Notes: a model not told the origin generated them from the letters alone. Shown: positions 8,164 through 17,926, numbered from the stretch's first letter. The stretch: DNA of 64,000 nt from Lysobacter sp. CFH 32150 (GCF_022758295.1 NZ_JALDWJ010000007.1:212940-276939), one strand, 5' to 3'. Made by a program: numbers and translations.

Positions 8164-10101
8164 GTGTCCGAACACTCCCAGGCCCAGGCTTTCCAGACGA
8201 CTTTCTGCCCCGCGCAACGTGCACCGCGCCGCACGCGACGTGCATGGCTGCTCTCCGCCGCGCTGCTCGTGCTGCTGCTGGCCTGGGTCGTGCAGGCCGC
8301 GGTCCGCACCCCGAACGTCGCGCCCAGCGTCGCGATCACGGCGCCCACCGCGGGCGCCAGCTTCACCAGTGGCGCTGCGATCACGATCGCCGCCAATGCA
8401 AGCGACAGCGATGGCAGCATCGCGCGCGTCGACTTCTACGCCGGCAGCACGTTGCTCGGCCGCGACACCACCGCGCCCTATGCAGTCGCATGGCAGGTTG
8501 CACCGGTCGGCACGCATGCGTTGAAGGCGGTCGCGGTCGACAATCGCAAGGCCAGCACCGCTTCGAGCCTCGTCAGCATCACCGTGAGAACCAGCAGCGA
8601 CAGCATCGCGCCGAGCACGCCCGCCGGGCTCGCCTCGACCGCGCAAACCAGCAGCAGCATCGCGCTGGCCTGGAATGCGTCGACCGACAACATCGGCGGC
8701 AGCGGCATCGCCGGCTACGACGTGTTCCGCAATGGCACGCTCGTCGGTTCCACCACTGCCACCAGTTACACCAACGGCGGCCTGCAAGCGGCCACCGGTT
8801 ACAGCTACACGGTGCGTGCTCGCGACGTCGCTGGCAACGCTTCCATGCAGAGCGCGGCCCTGGTCGTCGCCACCGCGCCGGCCGGCACCGGCAGCAAGCG
8901 CGTGGTCGGCTATTTCACGCAGTGGGGCATCTACAACCAGAAGTATTTCGTGCGCACGCTGGACGCCAACGGTTCGGCCGCCAAACTCACGCACCTGACC
9001 TACGCCTTCGGCAACGTCCGCAACAACCGCTGCGAAGTCGGCGTGCTGAAAGCCAACACCAGCACCGGCGAAGGCGGCGATGCGTATGCCGATTACTCGC
9101 GTACCTTCACCGCGGCCGAAAGCGTCGACGGCGTCGCCGACGTCTGGGGCCAGTCGCTGCGCGGCAACTGGAACCAGCTGAAGAAGCTGAAGAAGAAATA
9201 TCCCGGACTGAAGGTGCTGATCTCGCTCGGCGGCTGGAACTGGTCGGGCGGCTTCGCCAGCGCGGCACGTCCGGAAAACCGCGCGGCCTTCGTCGCCTCC
9301 TGCATCGATGCCTACATCAAAGGCAATCTGCCGGCATTCGACGCCGCGGGCGGCAGCGGCGCAGCGGCGGGCGTGTTCGACGGTTTCGACATCGACTGGG
9401 AATATCCCGCAGCTTGCGGCGTCACCTGCGGCGGCAGCGAAGACACCGACAACTTCACCGCACTACTCGCCGAATTCCGTCGTCAGCTCGATGCGCAGCG
9501 CCCGGGCCTGGTGCTCAGCGCCGCGGTGGGCGCCGGCATCGACAAGATCCGCGTGACCCGTCCCGACCTGTACCACCCGTACGTCGATTACCTCAACGTG
9601 ATGAGCTACGACTTCCACGGTGGATGGGAGAACAAGACCAACTTCCATACCGCGCTGTTCAATTCGCCGAACGATCCGTCCACCGGCGATGCGCGCTACT
9701 ACAACACCCACGATGGCATCCAGGCGTTGCTCGACCGCGGCGTGCCGACGGCGAAGATCAACCTCGGCATGGCCTCGTACGGCCGTGGCTGGACCCAGGT
9801 CGGCAGCACCAACCACGGCCTGTACCAGGGCGGCACGACCGCGAGCGGCAGCCTGGAACCCGGCATCGAGTCCTACCGCGTGTTGAAGGCGCTCGGCTGG
9901 CCGCAATACGTCGACAACGACGCCAAGTCGCGCTGGATCTACAACGGCACCACCTTCTGGAACTTCGACGACCCCGCGGCCATCGCCGACAAGATGGCCT
10001 ACGCCAAGGTGCAGAACCTCGGCGGCGCGTTCCTGTGGGATTTCAGTGGCGACGACGCGCAGGGTTCGCTGTTGGCGGCGATCAGCAGCGGCCTGCAGTA
10101 A
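8164..10101 (+). CDS. Secreted GH18 chitinase with Ig-like and fibronectin type III domains
   Basis: 645 residues from GTG at 8164. Order: a long N-region with a signal or anchor helix (RTRRAWLLSAALLVLLLAWVV, about 20-42), a bacterial Ig-like domain (PSVAITAPTAGASFTSGAAI, about 52-143), a fibronectin type III domain (about 148-238) and a GH18 catalytic domain (about 244-645). The catalytic motif DGFDIDWE lies at 406-413, with Glu413 as general acid. SLGGWNWSG and MSYDFHGGW are further GH18 blocks. It should cleave chitin outside the cell. The open frame continues upstream to 8050, but the GTG directly precedes a plausible signal sequence. Expected role: nutrient release or attack on fungi. 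Confidence 0.92.
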   Translation: MSEHSQAQAFQTTFCPAQRAPRRTRRAWLLSAALLVLLLAWVVQAAVRTPNVAPSVAITAPTAGASFTSGAAITIAANASDSDGSIARVDFYAGSTLLGRDTTAPYAVAWQVAPVGTHALKAVAVDNRKASTASSLVSITVRTSSDSIAPSTPAGLASTAQTSSSIALAWNASTDNIGGSGIAGYDVFRNGTLVGSTTATSYTNGGLQAATGYSYTVRARDVAGNASMQSAALVVATAPAGTGSKRVVGYFTQWGIYNQKYFVRTLDANGSAAKLTHLTYAFGNVRNNRCEVGVLKANTSTGEGGDAYADYSRTFTAAESVDGVADVWGQSLRGNWNQLKKLKKKYPGLKVLISLGGWNWSGGFASAARPENRAAFVASCIDAYIKGNLPAFDAAGGSGAAAGVFDGFDIDWEYPAACGVTCGGSEDTDNFTALLAEFRRQLDAQRPGLVLSAAVGAGIDKIRVTRPDLYHPYVDYLNVMSYDFHGGWENKTNFHTALFNSPNDPSTGDARYYNTHDGIQALLDRGVPTAKINLGMASYGRGWTQVGSTNHGLYQGGTTASGSLEPGIESYRVLKALGWPQYVDNDAKSRWIYNGTTFWNFDDPAAIADKMAYAKVQNLGGAFLWDFSGDDAQGSLLAAISSGLQ

Positions 10102-10125
10102 AAGCCATCTTCGCCCCGCGATGCC

Positions 10126-10707
10126 TCACGGCACTTCCTGCGAATCCCCGAAGGCGCAGTAGTCGCTTACCGCATCCATCGGTGGGTCGCGATGACCGCG
10201 GATGACCAGGTCCTGGCGCAGCTGGGGCCAGGTCATGTTCCCGTAGCCTCCCCGGCGCGGGTTGAAACGGGGCAGGCCATTCATGCGATCGGTACGATTC
10301 GCGTTCCACGCGCTTTCCCCGCCCAGCCGCACGCCCCTGAAAACGGCTCGACGCGTGAACCAGCCCACATCGCTTTCCTTCATCGCGATCACCAGCAGGT
10401 TGTCGGCCTGCTCGCGTGTGCAGCGTTGTGTCCAATACAGATAGTCGTGGATGACGGCAGCCCGGGTGTACTGGCCGTTCTTCGGAAGGAAGCTCCACAG
10501 CGCGCGCGGAATGCTCGCCTTGTCGTGCACGAAGTTTTCCGGAACCGTGATGAGCACGCCGGACGACCCGATTGACCAGGTCATCGGCTCGGTCAGCGTC
10601 CATGCGTTCCCGTCGGCGAACTCCCGCTCGGAGGCCGGCTCCGGCGCTTGCTGCGCCCAGACGGCACCAGTAACAAGCAAGGCCGCCGCTACCAGTGTCC
10701 TGATCAT
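10126..10707 (-). CDS. Secreted DUF1353 protein
   Basis: 193 residues from ATG at 10707. A signal peptide (MIRTLVAAALLVTGAVWA) is followed by a DUF1353 domain: ITVPENFVHDKASIPRALW and the conserved AAVIHDYLYWTQ block, with Asp and His residues that suggest a metal or hydrolytic site. DUF1353 also occurs in phage proteins, but the export signal and context here are chromosomal. It is convergent with the chitinase, with 24 bp between stops. Function is unknown. Confidence 0.78.
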   Translation of the reverse strand: MIRTLVAAALLVTGAVWAQQAPEPASEREFADGNAWTLTEPMTWSIGSSGVLITVPENFVHDKASIPRALWSFLPKNGQYTRAAVIHDYLYWTQRCTREQADNLLVIAMKESDVGWFTRRAVFRGVRLGGESAWNANRTDRMNGLPRFNPRRGGYGNMTWPQLRQDLVIRGHRDPPMDAVSDYCAFGDSQEVP

Positions 10708-10955
10708 GGCACTCTCCCGAGGAATCCCTGCTCTGGAAACGGCCGACGCCGGTGCGTGCGGACAGAGGTGAATCCGGGTAGCACTCCTATGGATCGCGCG
10801 TCCACTCTGCAAAATCGGTCGGGTGCTCGGCGGGAAGATGCCAGCCTCGTGGAAACTTGCCGTTTCCATATGGCTGGTGAACAAGAACCCGGGGGCCTTT
10901 GCGGTAGCGCGCGGACAGGCAGAAAATCTAACTGTCCCCTCCATCGGAGCCTGTC

Positions 10956-11516
10956 ATGAACCGCCGGCTCACGTTTTTCACCACACTGTTGATCCTTGCG
11001 ACGGCGACAGGTGTCGCTTCCGCCAGGATTCGCAACGTCACCGATCCGGACGCCCCACGCAGCGTGCCTGTGCAGGGCACGGTGAGCGTGCGCTGGAACG
11101 ATCCGGCGCAATTCACCGAGATCAAATACAGCCACAACCGATGGGAAGCCCGTCGCGGCAACTGGGTCGAACAACTGGCGATTTATTTGCGCGATCGGGC
11201 GCAGAAGCGACTGCCGGCAGGCGAGCGGCTGGACGTCGACATCCTCGACGTGCAGCGCGCCGGCAACTATGAGCCGTGGCGCGGCATCGCATTCAACGAT
11301 GTCCGTGTCATCCGCGACATCTATCCGCCACGCATCACCCTGAGCTTCAAGCGTATCGGCGCGAATGGCCAGGTCATCGCCCAAGGCGAACGCAAACTCA
11401 GCGACATGGGTTTCCTGACCGGCTCGACTACAGTCTGGAACAGCGATCCGCTGCGCTACGAAAAGACCATGATCGACCGCTGGCTTGTGCGCGAACTCGC
11501 CGCATCTGGCGCGTAA
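10956..11516 (+). CDS. Secreted DUF3016 protein
   Basis: 186 residues with a cleavable signal peptide (RRLTFFTTLLILATATGVASA). The mature part matches DUF3016: an early VRWNDPAQFTEIKYS segment, a middle LPAGERLDVDILDVQRAGNYEPW and a late YPPRITLSFKRIGANGQVI. The family consists of periplasmic proteins of unknown role, common in gammaproteobacteria. It has its own start region and is divergent from the DUF1353 gene, with 248 bp between starts that hold no other gene. Confidence 0.8.
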   Translation: MNRRLTFFTTLLILATATGVASARIRNVTDPDAPRSVPVQGTVSVRWNDPAQFTEIKYSHNRWEARRGNWVEQLAIYLRDRAQKRLPAGERLDVDILDVQRAGNYEPWRGIAFNDVRVIRDIYPPRITLSFKRIGANGQVIAQGERKLSDMGFLTGSTTVWNSDPLRYEKTMIDRWLVRELAASGA

Positions 11517-11755
11517 CGCAACATTGCGAGCCGTAGCGACCGCATCCGGGGACATGTTCCACATGTCGAATGGGTTTGGCTGCGCCCAACCGTCCTGCGG
11601 TGCTTATGGCTCCTTCGCTTTGTTATCGCTCACACGCCCATCACTTATTTCGCACACCCGTTAGTCCGTGTTCATCGTACGGCGTCCGGATTCACGACGG
11701 CTGGAAGATCTGCAGCATAGGGTGCCAGTGTCGCGAATCGTAGGAGAATCGTTCG

Positions 11756-12220
11756 ATGCGCAAGGCATTTCTCATGCTCGCCATCGCAACCTGCGCAGCC
11801 TCGCCACTTGCCTTGGCCCAAAGCCGCGACATTTCCACAGACAGCCCATCCACTGCAGTCGCAACTCCTGTGCAAACGCAGGCTGCAGAGGCCACCTCGG
11901 AGCGCGCAATCACGCCAAAAAAGCCGAAGAGCGCGTTCGGACAAGTCATGGCGGTGCTGACGCACCTGCTGCAGGAAGCCGCCACCAAGCAAGCAACGGG
12001 CGCGCAGCCCGACACGAGTCTTCCCGGTACGCCGTCCGATCATTCGGCGCTGACCATTACCGTCACGCCGATCGCTGGCCAGACCACGTTCACCCCGGTA
12101 GAGAACACCGCCGACAACGAGGCGATACCCGCGTCGGTGGATGCTGACGCTGCGGTCGGTGTGCCGGCTGGAAAGAACGCCCAGCTTGCGGTGCAGGCCG
12201 AGGAGGACGGCGCGGGCTGA
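11756..12220 (+). CDS. Hypothetical secreted protein
   Basis: 154 residues. A clear signal peptide (MRKAFLMLAIATCAASPLALAQ) precedes a Thr/Ala-rich low-complexity segment, a short helix (SAFGQVMAVLTHLLQEAATKQ) and an acidic tail. No known domain is recognised. A possible Shine-Dalgarno sequence (AGGAG) lies 12 bp before the ATG. The 238 bp before the gene hold no recognisable feature. Confidence 0.55.
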   Translation: MRKAFLMLAIATCAASPLALAQSRDISTDSPSTAVATPVQTQAAEATSERAITPKKPKSAFGQVMAVLTHLLQEAATKQATGAQPDTSLPGTPSDHSALTITVTPIAGQTTFTPVENTADNEAIPASVDADAAVGVPAGKNAQLAVQAEEDGAG

Positions 12221-12232
12221 ACCGGGCTCCCT

Positions 12233-12949
12233 TCACGGGTTGCCTTTTGCGCCTGGCGCCAGCTTCCTGTGCAGGAGATAGACGGCCAACAAGCTGACGC
12301 TGGCGCCGATCACGGCCAGAGTCAGCAGCCAGCCGCCCTCGCGCTGGATGACGCTTTCGCCCAGCAGCACCGTACCGACAGCGAAAGGCGCTTCCACCAA
12401 GGCCAGCACGGCGAGGTAGAGACCGAATCGCACGCGCAAGGTGCCGAACAGATAGCCAGGAATCTCCGAAGGCATTGCCAGCTGGATCAACAGCGCGATC
12501 GGGAAATCGATCTGCGCAGGCAACCGCTTGAGATAGAAGTCGCTGGTCCGCGCGGACGCCAGGCTCCGCACCAGTGGCCTGCCAAAGAACCGCCCCACCG
12601 TATACGCGCAGATGCCGCCCAGCAACCAACCCAGCCAGAGGAGCAGCATCGTCGCCGGCCGCCCCCAGCTGTACACCGCGACCGGCACCAGCAAGGCGCT
12701 GGAAAAGAACGCGAGCATCGCCGACAACCCCGATAGCGCCACGAACAGCAGGCTTCCCGAAATCGGGTGCGCGGCGATCACCGGCTCCGCAGCGACCAGC
12801 AATTGCTGCAGCAGCGCGTACAGGGAATCGATCGACAACAACACGACCAGCAGCGCGCAGACCAGCAACACGCCCAGCGCGCGTCGCCAGTGATGGACAA
12901 GTTGGGTCGCATGCAGCCTGGACAGCAACGCTTTCATGGGCGTGGACAT
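12233..12949 (-). CDS. TVP38/TMEM64-family (VTT domain) membrane protein
   Basis: 238 residues from ATG at 12949. About five hydrophobic segments are present: LGVLLVCALLVVLLSIDSLY, a SGSLLFVALSGLSAMLAFFSS segment, MLLLWLGWLLGGICAYTVG, a re-entrant region (IALLIQLAMPSEIPGYLFG), and a last helix VIGASVSLLAVYLLH. The GR.FGRP and EIPGY.FG elements are typical of DedA/VTT proteins, some of which act as lipid scramblases or carrier-lipid flippases. The substrate here is unknown. The open frame extends to 13033 but overlaps the upstream neighbourhood without family similarity. Confidence 0.72.
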   Translation of the reverse strand: MSTPMKALLSRLHATQLVHHWRRALGVLLVCALLVVLLSIDSLYALLQQLLVAAEPVIAAHPISGSLLFVALSGLSAMLAFFSSALLVPVAVYSWGRPATMLLLWLGWLLGGICAYTVGRFFGRPLVRSLASARTSDFYLKRLPAQIDFPIALLIQLAMPSEIPGYLFGTLRVRFGLYLAVLALVEAPFAVGTVLLGESVIQREGGWLLTLAVIGASVSLLAVYLLHRKLAPGAKGNP

Positions 12950-13033
12950 AAGTGCCGGCGGGACGAAGGTGATTCTGTCACCTAATGCCCGGGTGCCCTC
13001 GACTCGTCGGTGCCCAATGAGGCCCATCCGCAC

Positions 13034-13804
13034 TCAAGTTCGATTCACGGATACGCCTCCATCCACCAACAATGCCGCACCGGTGACGAAGCTCGATGCA
13101 CCTGACGCGAGATACAGCACTGATTGCGCGATCTCTTCGGGCTTGGCCATCCGCTTCATTGCGTGCAGGCCCTCGACGAAGGCCAGGACTTCCGCCGTCG
13201 CTCCCGGCGCATTGGTGATGCTCGCTGGCGTATCGGTGCCGCCGGGAAGGATGGCATTCGCGCGGATGCCCTTCGCACCCAGTTCTGTCGCAAGGACCTG
13301 CGTCAGACCGATCAAACCTGCCTTGCTCGCGGCATACGCCGCCATGCCCGGCATGCCGACCGTGTGGCCGACGAAAGAGGACGTGAAGATCAGCGATCCC
13401 GAGCCACGCTCGATCATCGCGGGCACCTGGTACTTCGCGCCGAGGAACGCACCCGTCAGATTGGTGTCGAGCGTGTCGCGCCATCCGTCCAGCGACATGT
13501 CCGCAACCGGCGCCATCTCGCCCGTGCCACCGGCATTGTTGAACGCGATGTCCAACCCGCCGAAGCGCGTCACCGCGATGTCGACCAGCGCTTTGGCCAA
13601 GCCCTCGTCCTTCACGTCGCCGGCCACCGCGACAGCTTGTCCTCCCATCGCCTCGATCTGCGCGACGAGCGCATCGAGTTCGCGCTGACGTCGTGCGCTC
13701 ACGACGATCTTGGCGCCTTCCCGCGCGAACAGCAGTGCCGTCGCGTAGCCGATCCCGGAACTCGCGCCGGTGACGATGGCGACTTTGTTGACGAGTGCGT
13801 GCAT
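13034..13804 (-). CDS. Short-chain dehydrogenase/reductase (SDR)
   Basis: 256 residues from ATG at 13804, which has a GGAG six bases upstream. This is a classical SDR: cofactor motif TGASSGIG at residues 12-19, NNAG at 89-92, catalytic Ser around 142, and YAASK with Tyr157 and Lys161. Arg39 in SARRQ after the second strand favours NADP(H). The C-terminal VTGAALLVDGG block is typical. The substrate cannot be predicted. It lies divergent from the MASE1 cyclase gene. Confidence 0.88.
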   Translation of the reverse strand: MHALVNKVAIVTGASSGIGYATALLFAREGAKIVVSARRQRELDALVAQIEAMGGQAVAVAGDVKDEGLAKALVDIAVTRFGGLDIAFNNAGGTGEMAPVADMSLDGWRDTLDTNLTGAFLGAKYQVPAMIERGSGSLIFTSSFVGHTVGMPGMAAYAASKAGLIGLTQVLATELGAKGIRANAILPGGTDTPASITNAPGATAEVLAFVEGLHAMKRMAKPEEIAQSVLYLASGASSFVTGAALLVDGGVSVNRT

Positions 13805-13967
13805 GTCCAACTCCTTGCCTGTGGTGTTGGAGAATTTGCGCGCCTTGTCGGCTGCCAGCTATCCGGATATTGCTTTTCATGCCCTGGGTCGGCGGATGGG
13901 AAGGGTTGCGCTTCGAATCACACCCGCTCCTATAAGATCGGCGGGCTTCCAGGATGGGAGATGCGCT

Positions 13968-15812
13968 TTGAACAGATCGTTCATAACGCCGCAACGACCC
14001 TGGCTTGATCGAATGGTCATGGCGATCCTGATCGGCGTCTCGGCATGGCTGTCCCTCACGCTCGCCCGTGGCCCCGGCGAACTCTCCGCGGTCTGGATCG
14101 GCAACGGCATCTTCGCCGGTTGGCTGCTGTCACGGCCGACGCATCTCTGGCCGGGCTATCTGGCCATGGGCTTCGCCGCCGAATTGACGGCACGCCTGGT
14201 ACCGGGCGACCCGGTGCTGCAGGCCGTCGCGCTCAGCGCGTGCGACCTCATCGAGGTACTGATCATCGCGATAGCGATCCGGCGTCGGGTACCCGACGTG
14301 GGCGAGCCCGGGCACTGGCTCACCCTGGGCGGCATCGCGACGGCGAGCACACTCGTGGCCTGTGCCGTGTCCGGCCTGCTCGCGGCCACGGTCATTGCAG
14401 CCATGCATGCTGGCCGTTTCTTCACCAACTTCATCACCTGGTATTCCGCGCACGTCGTCGGCATGGTGTTCGTCGGGACCACTACCCTGGTCGCGCAGCG
14501 CGAAGGTTTGCGTCTGGTCATCGCACCCGGACGACGCTGGAGTTTTGCCCGCAGCATGCTGCTGATCGCCTTGGTCGGCATCGGCGCCTTCTATTTCCCC
14601 TATCCGGTGGGGTTCCTGGTCTATCCGCCACTGCTGATGGCTGCCTTCCAGCACCGGTTCGCGGGGGTCGCCGCAGGCGTGACGCTGCTCGCCATCATCG
14701 GCAGCGTCGCCACCGTACTGGGCCGGGGGCCTTTCTGGCTGGTGGAAGACATCGGCACGGCCGGGCGCATCGCGCTGTTGCAGATCTACATCGCCGGCGG
14801 TTGCCTGATGACCATTCCGGTCGCGCTGACGATGGCCGAGCGCAAGCGGCTGGCCGCCCGGGTGCGCGACAGCGAGCAGCGTTATCGCATGCTCGCCGAC
14901 TATTCGAACGACGTGGTGGTACGCATGCGCGCCGACGGCGAGCGGCTGTACGTCTCGCCGTCGGCGCGGGACATCCTCGGCTGGGAGCCGGCGGAAATGC
15001 TCGGCTCGCGCTGGGAACTGGTGCATCCCGATGACCGCGCTGCGCAGGTGGAGGCGATGGCCGACGTGATCGCCACGGGGAAACCGCATACCGAGGTCTA
15101 CCGCATGCGCCACAAGGCCGGACACTACGTCTGGGTCGAGGTCGTCACGCGACCGATGCCGAGCGCTGACGTGAAAGGCGCGATGGACATCATCTATGCC
15201 GGTCGCGACATCAGTCGGCGCGTGGCCGCCGAACAGGCACTGGAGGCAAGCCGGCTGGAGCTCGAGAAACTTGCGCGCGTCGACACCCTCACCGGTCTTG
15301 CCAACCGGCGCCAGTTCGACGAGCGGTTGTCACTCGCGCTGCTCCGCCTACGCCGACACGGCCTGCCGGTCGCGCTGATGTACCTGGACGTCGACCACTT
15401 CAAGCGCATCAACGACAACTTCGGTCACGCCGCCGGCGATGCGGTCCTGCGCACGTTCGCCCAGCGCCTGCTCGACTGCACGCGTGCCAGCGACCTCGTC
15501 GCGCGCCAAGGCGGCGATGAGTTCGTGGTGCTGATCGAGGACGCAGAACTGCCCGCCGCCGCGGAAGTCATCGCACGCAAACTGATCGCGACGATGGGTG
15601 CCGACATCACCGTCGAAGGTACGACGCTGCAGGTCACGACCAGCATCGGCATCGCGTATGCCAGTCAACCGACGGAAGCTGCGACACTGATGTCTGGCGC
15701 GGACGCGGCCTTGTACGCTGCCAAGAAAGCCGGCCGCAATACCTGCCGCATGCAGTGCGTGGACGACGCGGAAACAGGCGGGCTCAAAACCGATGCGCGC
15801 AAGGGGTTATGA
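13968..15812 (+). CDS. MASE1-PAS-GGDEF membrane diguanylate cyclase
   Basis: 614 residues if it starts at TTG 13968, which has GGGAG eight bases upstream; ATG at 14013 is the alternative. A MASE1 sensory domain of about eight transmembrane helices (residues 15-285) is followed by a PAS domain (about 295-410, with YSNDVVVRMRADGERLYVSPS) and a GGDEF domain. The motif is GGDEF at 515-519, and an intact RxxD inhibitory site (RASD, 506-509) lies five residues before it, so the enzyme should be active and product-inhibited. The stimulus sensed by MASE1 is unknown. Confidence 0.9.
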   Translation: MNRSFITPQRPWLDRMVMAILIGVSAWLSLTLARGPGELSAVWIGNGIFAGWLLSRPTHLWPGYLAMGFAAELTARLVPGDPVLQAVALSACDLIEVLIIAIAIRRRVPDVGEPGHWLTLGGIATASTLVACAVSGLLAATVIAAMHAGRFFTNFITWYSAHVVGMVFVGTTTLVAQREGLRLVIAPGRRWSFARSMLLIALVGIGAFYFPYPVGFLVYPPLLMAAFQHRFAGVAAGVTLLAIIGSVATVLGRGPFWLVEDIGTAGRIALLQIYIAGGCLMTIPVALTMAERKRLAARVRDSEQRYRMLADYSNDVVVRMRADGERLYVSPSARDILGWEPAEMLGSRWELVHPDDRAAQVEAMADVIATGKPHTEVYRMRHKAGHYVWVEVVTRPMPSADVKGAMDIIYAGRDISRRVAAEQALEASRLELEKLARVDTLTGLANRRQFDERLSLALLRLRRHGLPVALMYLDVDHFKRINDNFGHAAGDAVLRTFAQRLLDCTRASDLVARQGGDEFVVLIEDAELPAAAEVIARKLIATMGADITVEGTTLQVTTSIGIAYASQPTEAATLMSGADAALYAAKKAGRNTCRMQCVDDAETGGLKTDARKGL

Positions 15813-15834
15813 ACCCACCATGTTTCAGCCCTCG

Positions 15835-16620
15835 TCATAACCGAGGATGGCTCCCATAAGCCACGGCACCGGTCTTTGATTCGGCGTGCCGGCGCTTCGA
15901 CCAGGGCAACAACATCGGCACCTGGCGCTGGTAAGCGCGATAGGTGTCGCCGTACTGCGCGACCAGATCGCGTTCTTCGAGGAACTTCACCGCGACCAGG
16001 ATGTAGCCCGTGGTCACCAGCGCGAACAGCAGGTGGCCTGCACTCATCGTCGGGGTGGCCCAGAACGCGATCAGGAAGCCCAGCATCAGCGGATGCCGCA
16101 CGATGCGGTAGAAGGCGCGGGTGACGAAGGGTTCGTCGACGGCCTGGCGCTTGCGCGCATAGAACCAGACCTGGCGCAGGCCGAACAGGTCGAAGTGGTT
16201 GATGACGAAAGTACCCGTCAGCACCAGCAGCCAACCCATTGCCGACAGTGCGTACAACGCCCATCGCGCGATGCCGTCGTCGACACTCCAGATGAGCTGC
16301 GGCAGCGGACGCCATTGCCAGAACAGCAGGACCAGCACGAGACTGCTGGCCAGCACGAACGTACTGCGCTCGATCGGCGCAGGCACGAATTTCGTCCACC
16401 AGCGTTTGAACGCGGGCCGTGCCATGCCGCTGTGCTGGACGGCGAACAGACTCAGCAAGGCCAAGTCGATGCCGAGCGCCACAAGGAAGGGTGCGGTAAC
16501 GCCATTGTCGATGTGCTTGGGCACGCCGACGCCGGCGACGAAGGCGATGGCGTACAGGAACGTCGCCAGGAACAGCGCATAGCACGCAGCGCCGTAAAGC
16601 AGGGCAAGTAAGCGGAACAT
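15835..16620 (-). CDS. mddA: MddA-like methanethiol S-methyltransferase (NnrU/isoprenylcysteine methyltransferase superfamily)
   Basis: 261 residues from ATG at 16620. Five or six membrane segments are visible (RLLALLYGAACYALFLATFL, APFLVALGIDLALLSLF, STFVLASSLVLVLLFW, WALYALSAMGWLLVLTG, AGHLLFALVTTGYILVAV). Conserved blocks AVQHSGMARPAFKRWWT, FVINHFDLFGLRQVW and YRIVRHPLMLGFLIAFWATP match MddA, which methylates methanethiol to dimethyl sulfide with S-adenosylmethionine. The call depends on remembered family similarity; a less specific NnrU-like methyltransferase is the alternative. It is convergent with the MASE1 cyclase. Confidence 0.7.
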   Translation of the reverse strand: MFRLLALLYGAACYALFLATFLYAIAFVAGVGVPKHIDNGVTAPFLVALGIDLALLSLFAVQHSGMARPAFKRWWTKFVPAPIERSTFVLASSLVLVLLFWQWRPLPQLIWSVDDGIARWALYALSAMGWLLVLTGTFVINHFDLFGLRQVWFYARKRQAVDEPFVTRAFYRIVRHPLMLGFLIAFWATPTMSAGHLLFALVTTGYILVAVKFLEERDLVAQYGDTYRAYQRQVPMLLPWSKRRHAESKTGAVAYGSHPRL

Positions 16621-16792
16621 GATGTGGACCTCGAAAGACGGTGATCTCGGGGGAATCGCTACGACCACCGGTGCGTTTCGCGGAGCGGTGATTGTGCAAG
16701 CGCGATTCTGCGAAGCCGGTGCTTCTTCGCCATGGGAACCTTGTCCCGATCGCGTCCCCACGCAAGTCCCCGTATGGGACAAATGTCCCGGG

Positions 16793-17860
16793 TTAACCCG
16801 TTGAATGTGGGGGTGGCTGCCGCTGGGCCCGCACGATGGCTTCTGCGCGGCTGCGCACGCCCAGCTTGCGGTAGAGATTCGAGAAGTGATTGCGCACGGT
16901 CTTCTCGGCGATCCCGAGCTGCCAGGCGATCTGTGCGTTGCTGTGGCCCTCGCACAGCAGGCCCAGCATCACGCGTTCGCGTTGGGTCAGCGTGTCCCCG
17001 ATCGCACCTTCAGCCACGGCGTGTTGTCCGGTGAACTCCAGGACCGCTTTTTTGAACGCGTGCCAGGCTGGTTCGTTCTCCAGCAATATATGGTTGTACG
17101 AATCCAGCTCGACGAACGTCGCGCCAGGAATCTGCCCCGCCAGCACCTTGCCCTGCGACAACGGCGCGATCTGGTCGTGGCTGGCATGCAGCACCAGCGT
17201 GGGCGTGCGCACGCGAGGCAGGTACTCACGCACGTCGATCTCACCGCGCGCCACGAGCAACGCGCTCGCATTCGTGACCGAAGTGGTGCGTCGGCACAGT
17301 TCGTTGAACCAGTCGATCTGAGCCTGAGTCCCTTGCGGAACGAAGCGCGAGGTGAACAGCTGACGGAAGGCCGGGTTGTCGCTGCCCCAACCCAGGCGAA
17401 CGACGTCCATCACCGCCTTGTACAACTCACGCCGCTCGGGGTTGTCGCTCTTGTTGCCGCCAACGGCGTAGCCGCCGTAGAGGATCAGGTGCGACACGCG
17501 GTCCGGATGGCGCACGGCATACCTGATTGCCGTGGCCGCGCCCTGGCTGATGCCGAGCAACGCGAAGGGCCGATCGATCCCGGCAGCATCGACCACGCTT
17601 TCGAGATCGTCGACCCATTGCGGCAACGCGAGGTCCTGCACCTTCCAGTCCGACATCCCGCAGCCGCGTTCGTCATGGCGGATGTAACGGAAATGCTCGC
17701 CGAAGAAGCGGATCCAGTGCGACCAGATCGGACTCTCCAGATCGTATTGCAGGTGCGTGAGCCACGTCGCCGCCTTCACCAGCGGCATGCCGTGCCCGAT
17801 CTCGGTCCACGCCAGGTTGATCTGGTCGGCGGTTGCGACGTAGCGGATGGTCTGCTTCAT
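16793..17860 (-). CDS. Alpha/beta-hydrolase fused to a LuxR-type DNA-binding domain
   Basis: 355 residues. Residues 1-275 form an alpha/beta-hydrolase domain with a nucleophile elbow GISQG (Ser105), an acid in HASHDQIAPL (Asp229) and His257 in SYNHIL, so the triad is intact. Residues 288-350 are a LuxR/FixJ helix-turn-helix (LTQRERVMLGLLCEGHSNAQIAWQLGIAEKTVRNH). A hydrolase module acting as ligand sensor, or destroying a signal, joined to a DNA-binding output is a known but poorly characterised arrangement. An oxyanion-type HG element is weakly conserved. Targets are unknown. Confidence 0.85.
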   Translation of the reverse strand: MKQTIRYVATADQINLAWTEIGHGMPLVKAATWLTHLQYDLESPIWSHWIRFFGEHFRYIRHDERGCGMSDWKVQDLALPQWVDDLESVVDAAGIDRPFALLGISQGAATAIRYAVRHPDRVSHLILYGGYAVGGNKSDNPERRELYKAVMDVVRLGWGSDNPAFRQLFTSRFVPQGTQAQIDWFNELCRRTTSVTNASALLVARGEIDVREYLPRVRTPTLVLHASHDQIAPLSQGKVLAGQIPGATFVELDSYNHILLENEPAWHAFKKAVLEFTGQHAVAEGAIGDTLTQRERVMLGLLCEGHSNAQIAWQLGIAEKTVRNHFSNLYRKLGVRSRAEAIVRAQRQPPPHSTG

Positions 17861-17926
17861 CGAACGCTTGGCCGGAGTGGCGTCCGCGGGAGGATAGCGC
17901 TTCTGCGAGGCGCGTCGACGACGATC

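Noticed and set aside
8244-10205. Second plus-strand frame of 653 codons inside the chitinase region
   Set aside because: It is Arg/His-rich without domains; the chitinase frame holds the GH18 motif.
15665-16765. Minus-strand frame of 366 codons overlapping the MddA-like gene
   Set aside because: It lacks hydrophobic segments and family similarity; the adjacent frame holds the conserved membrane blocks.
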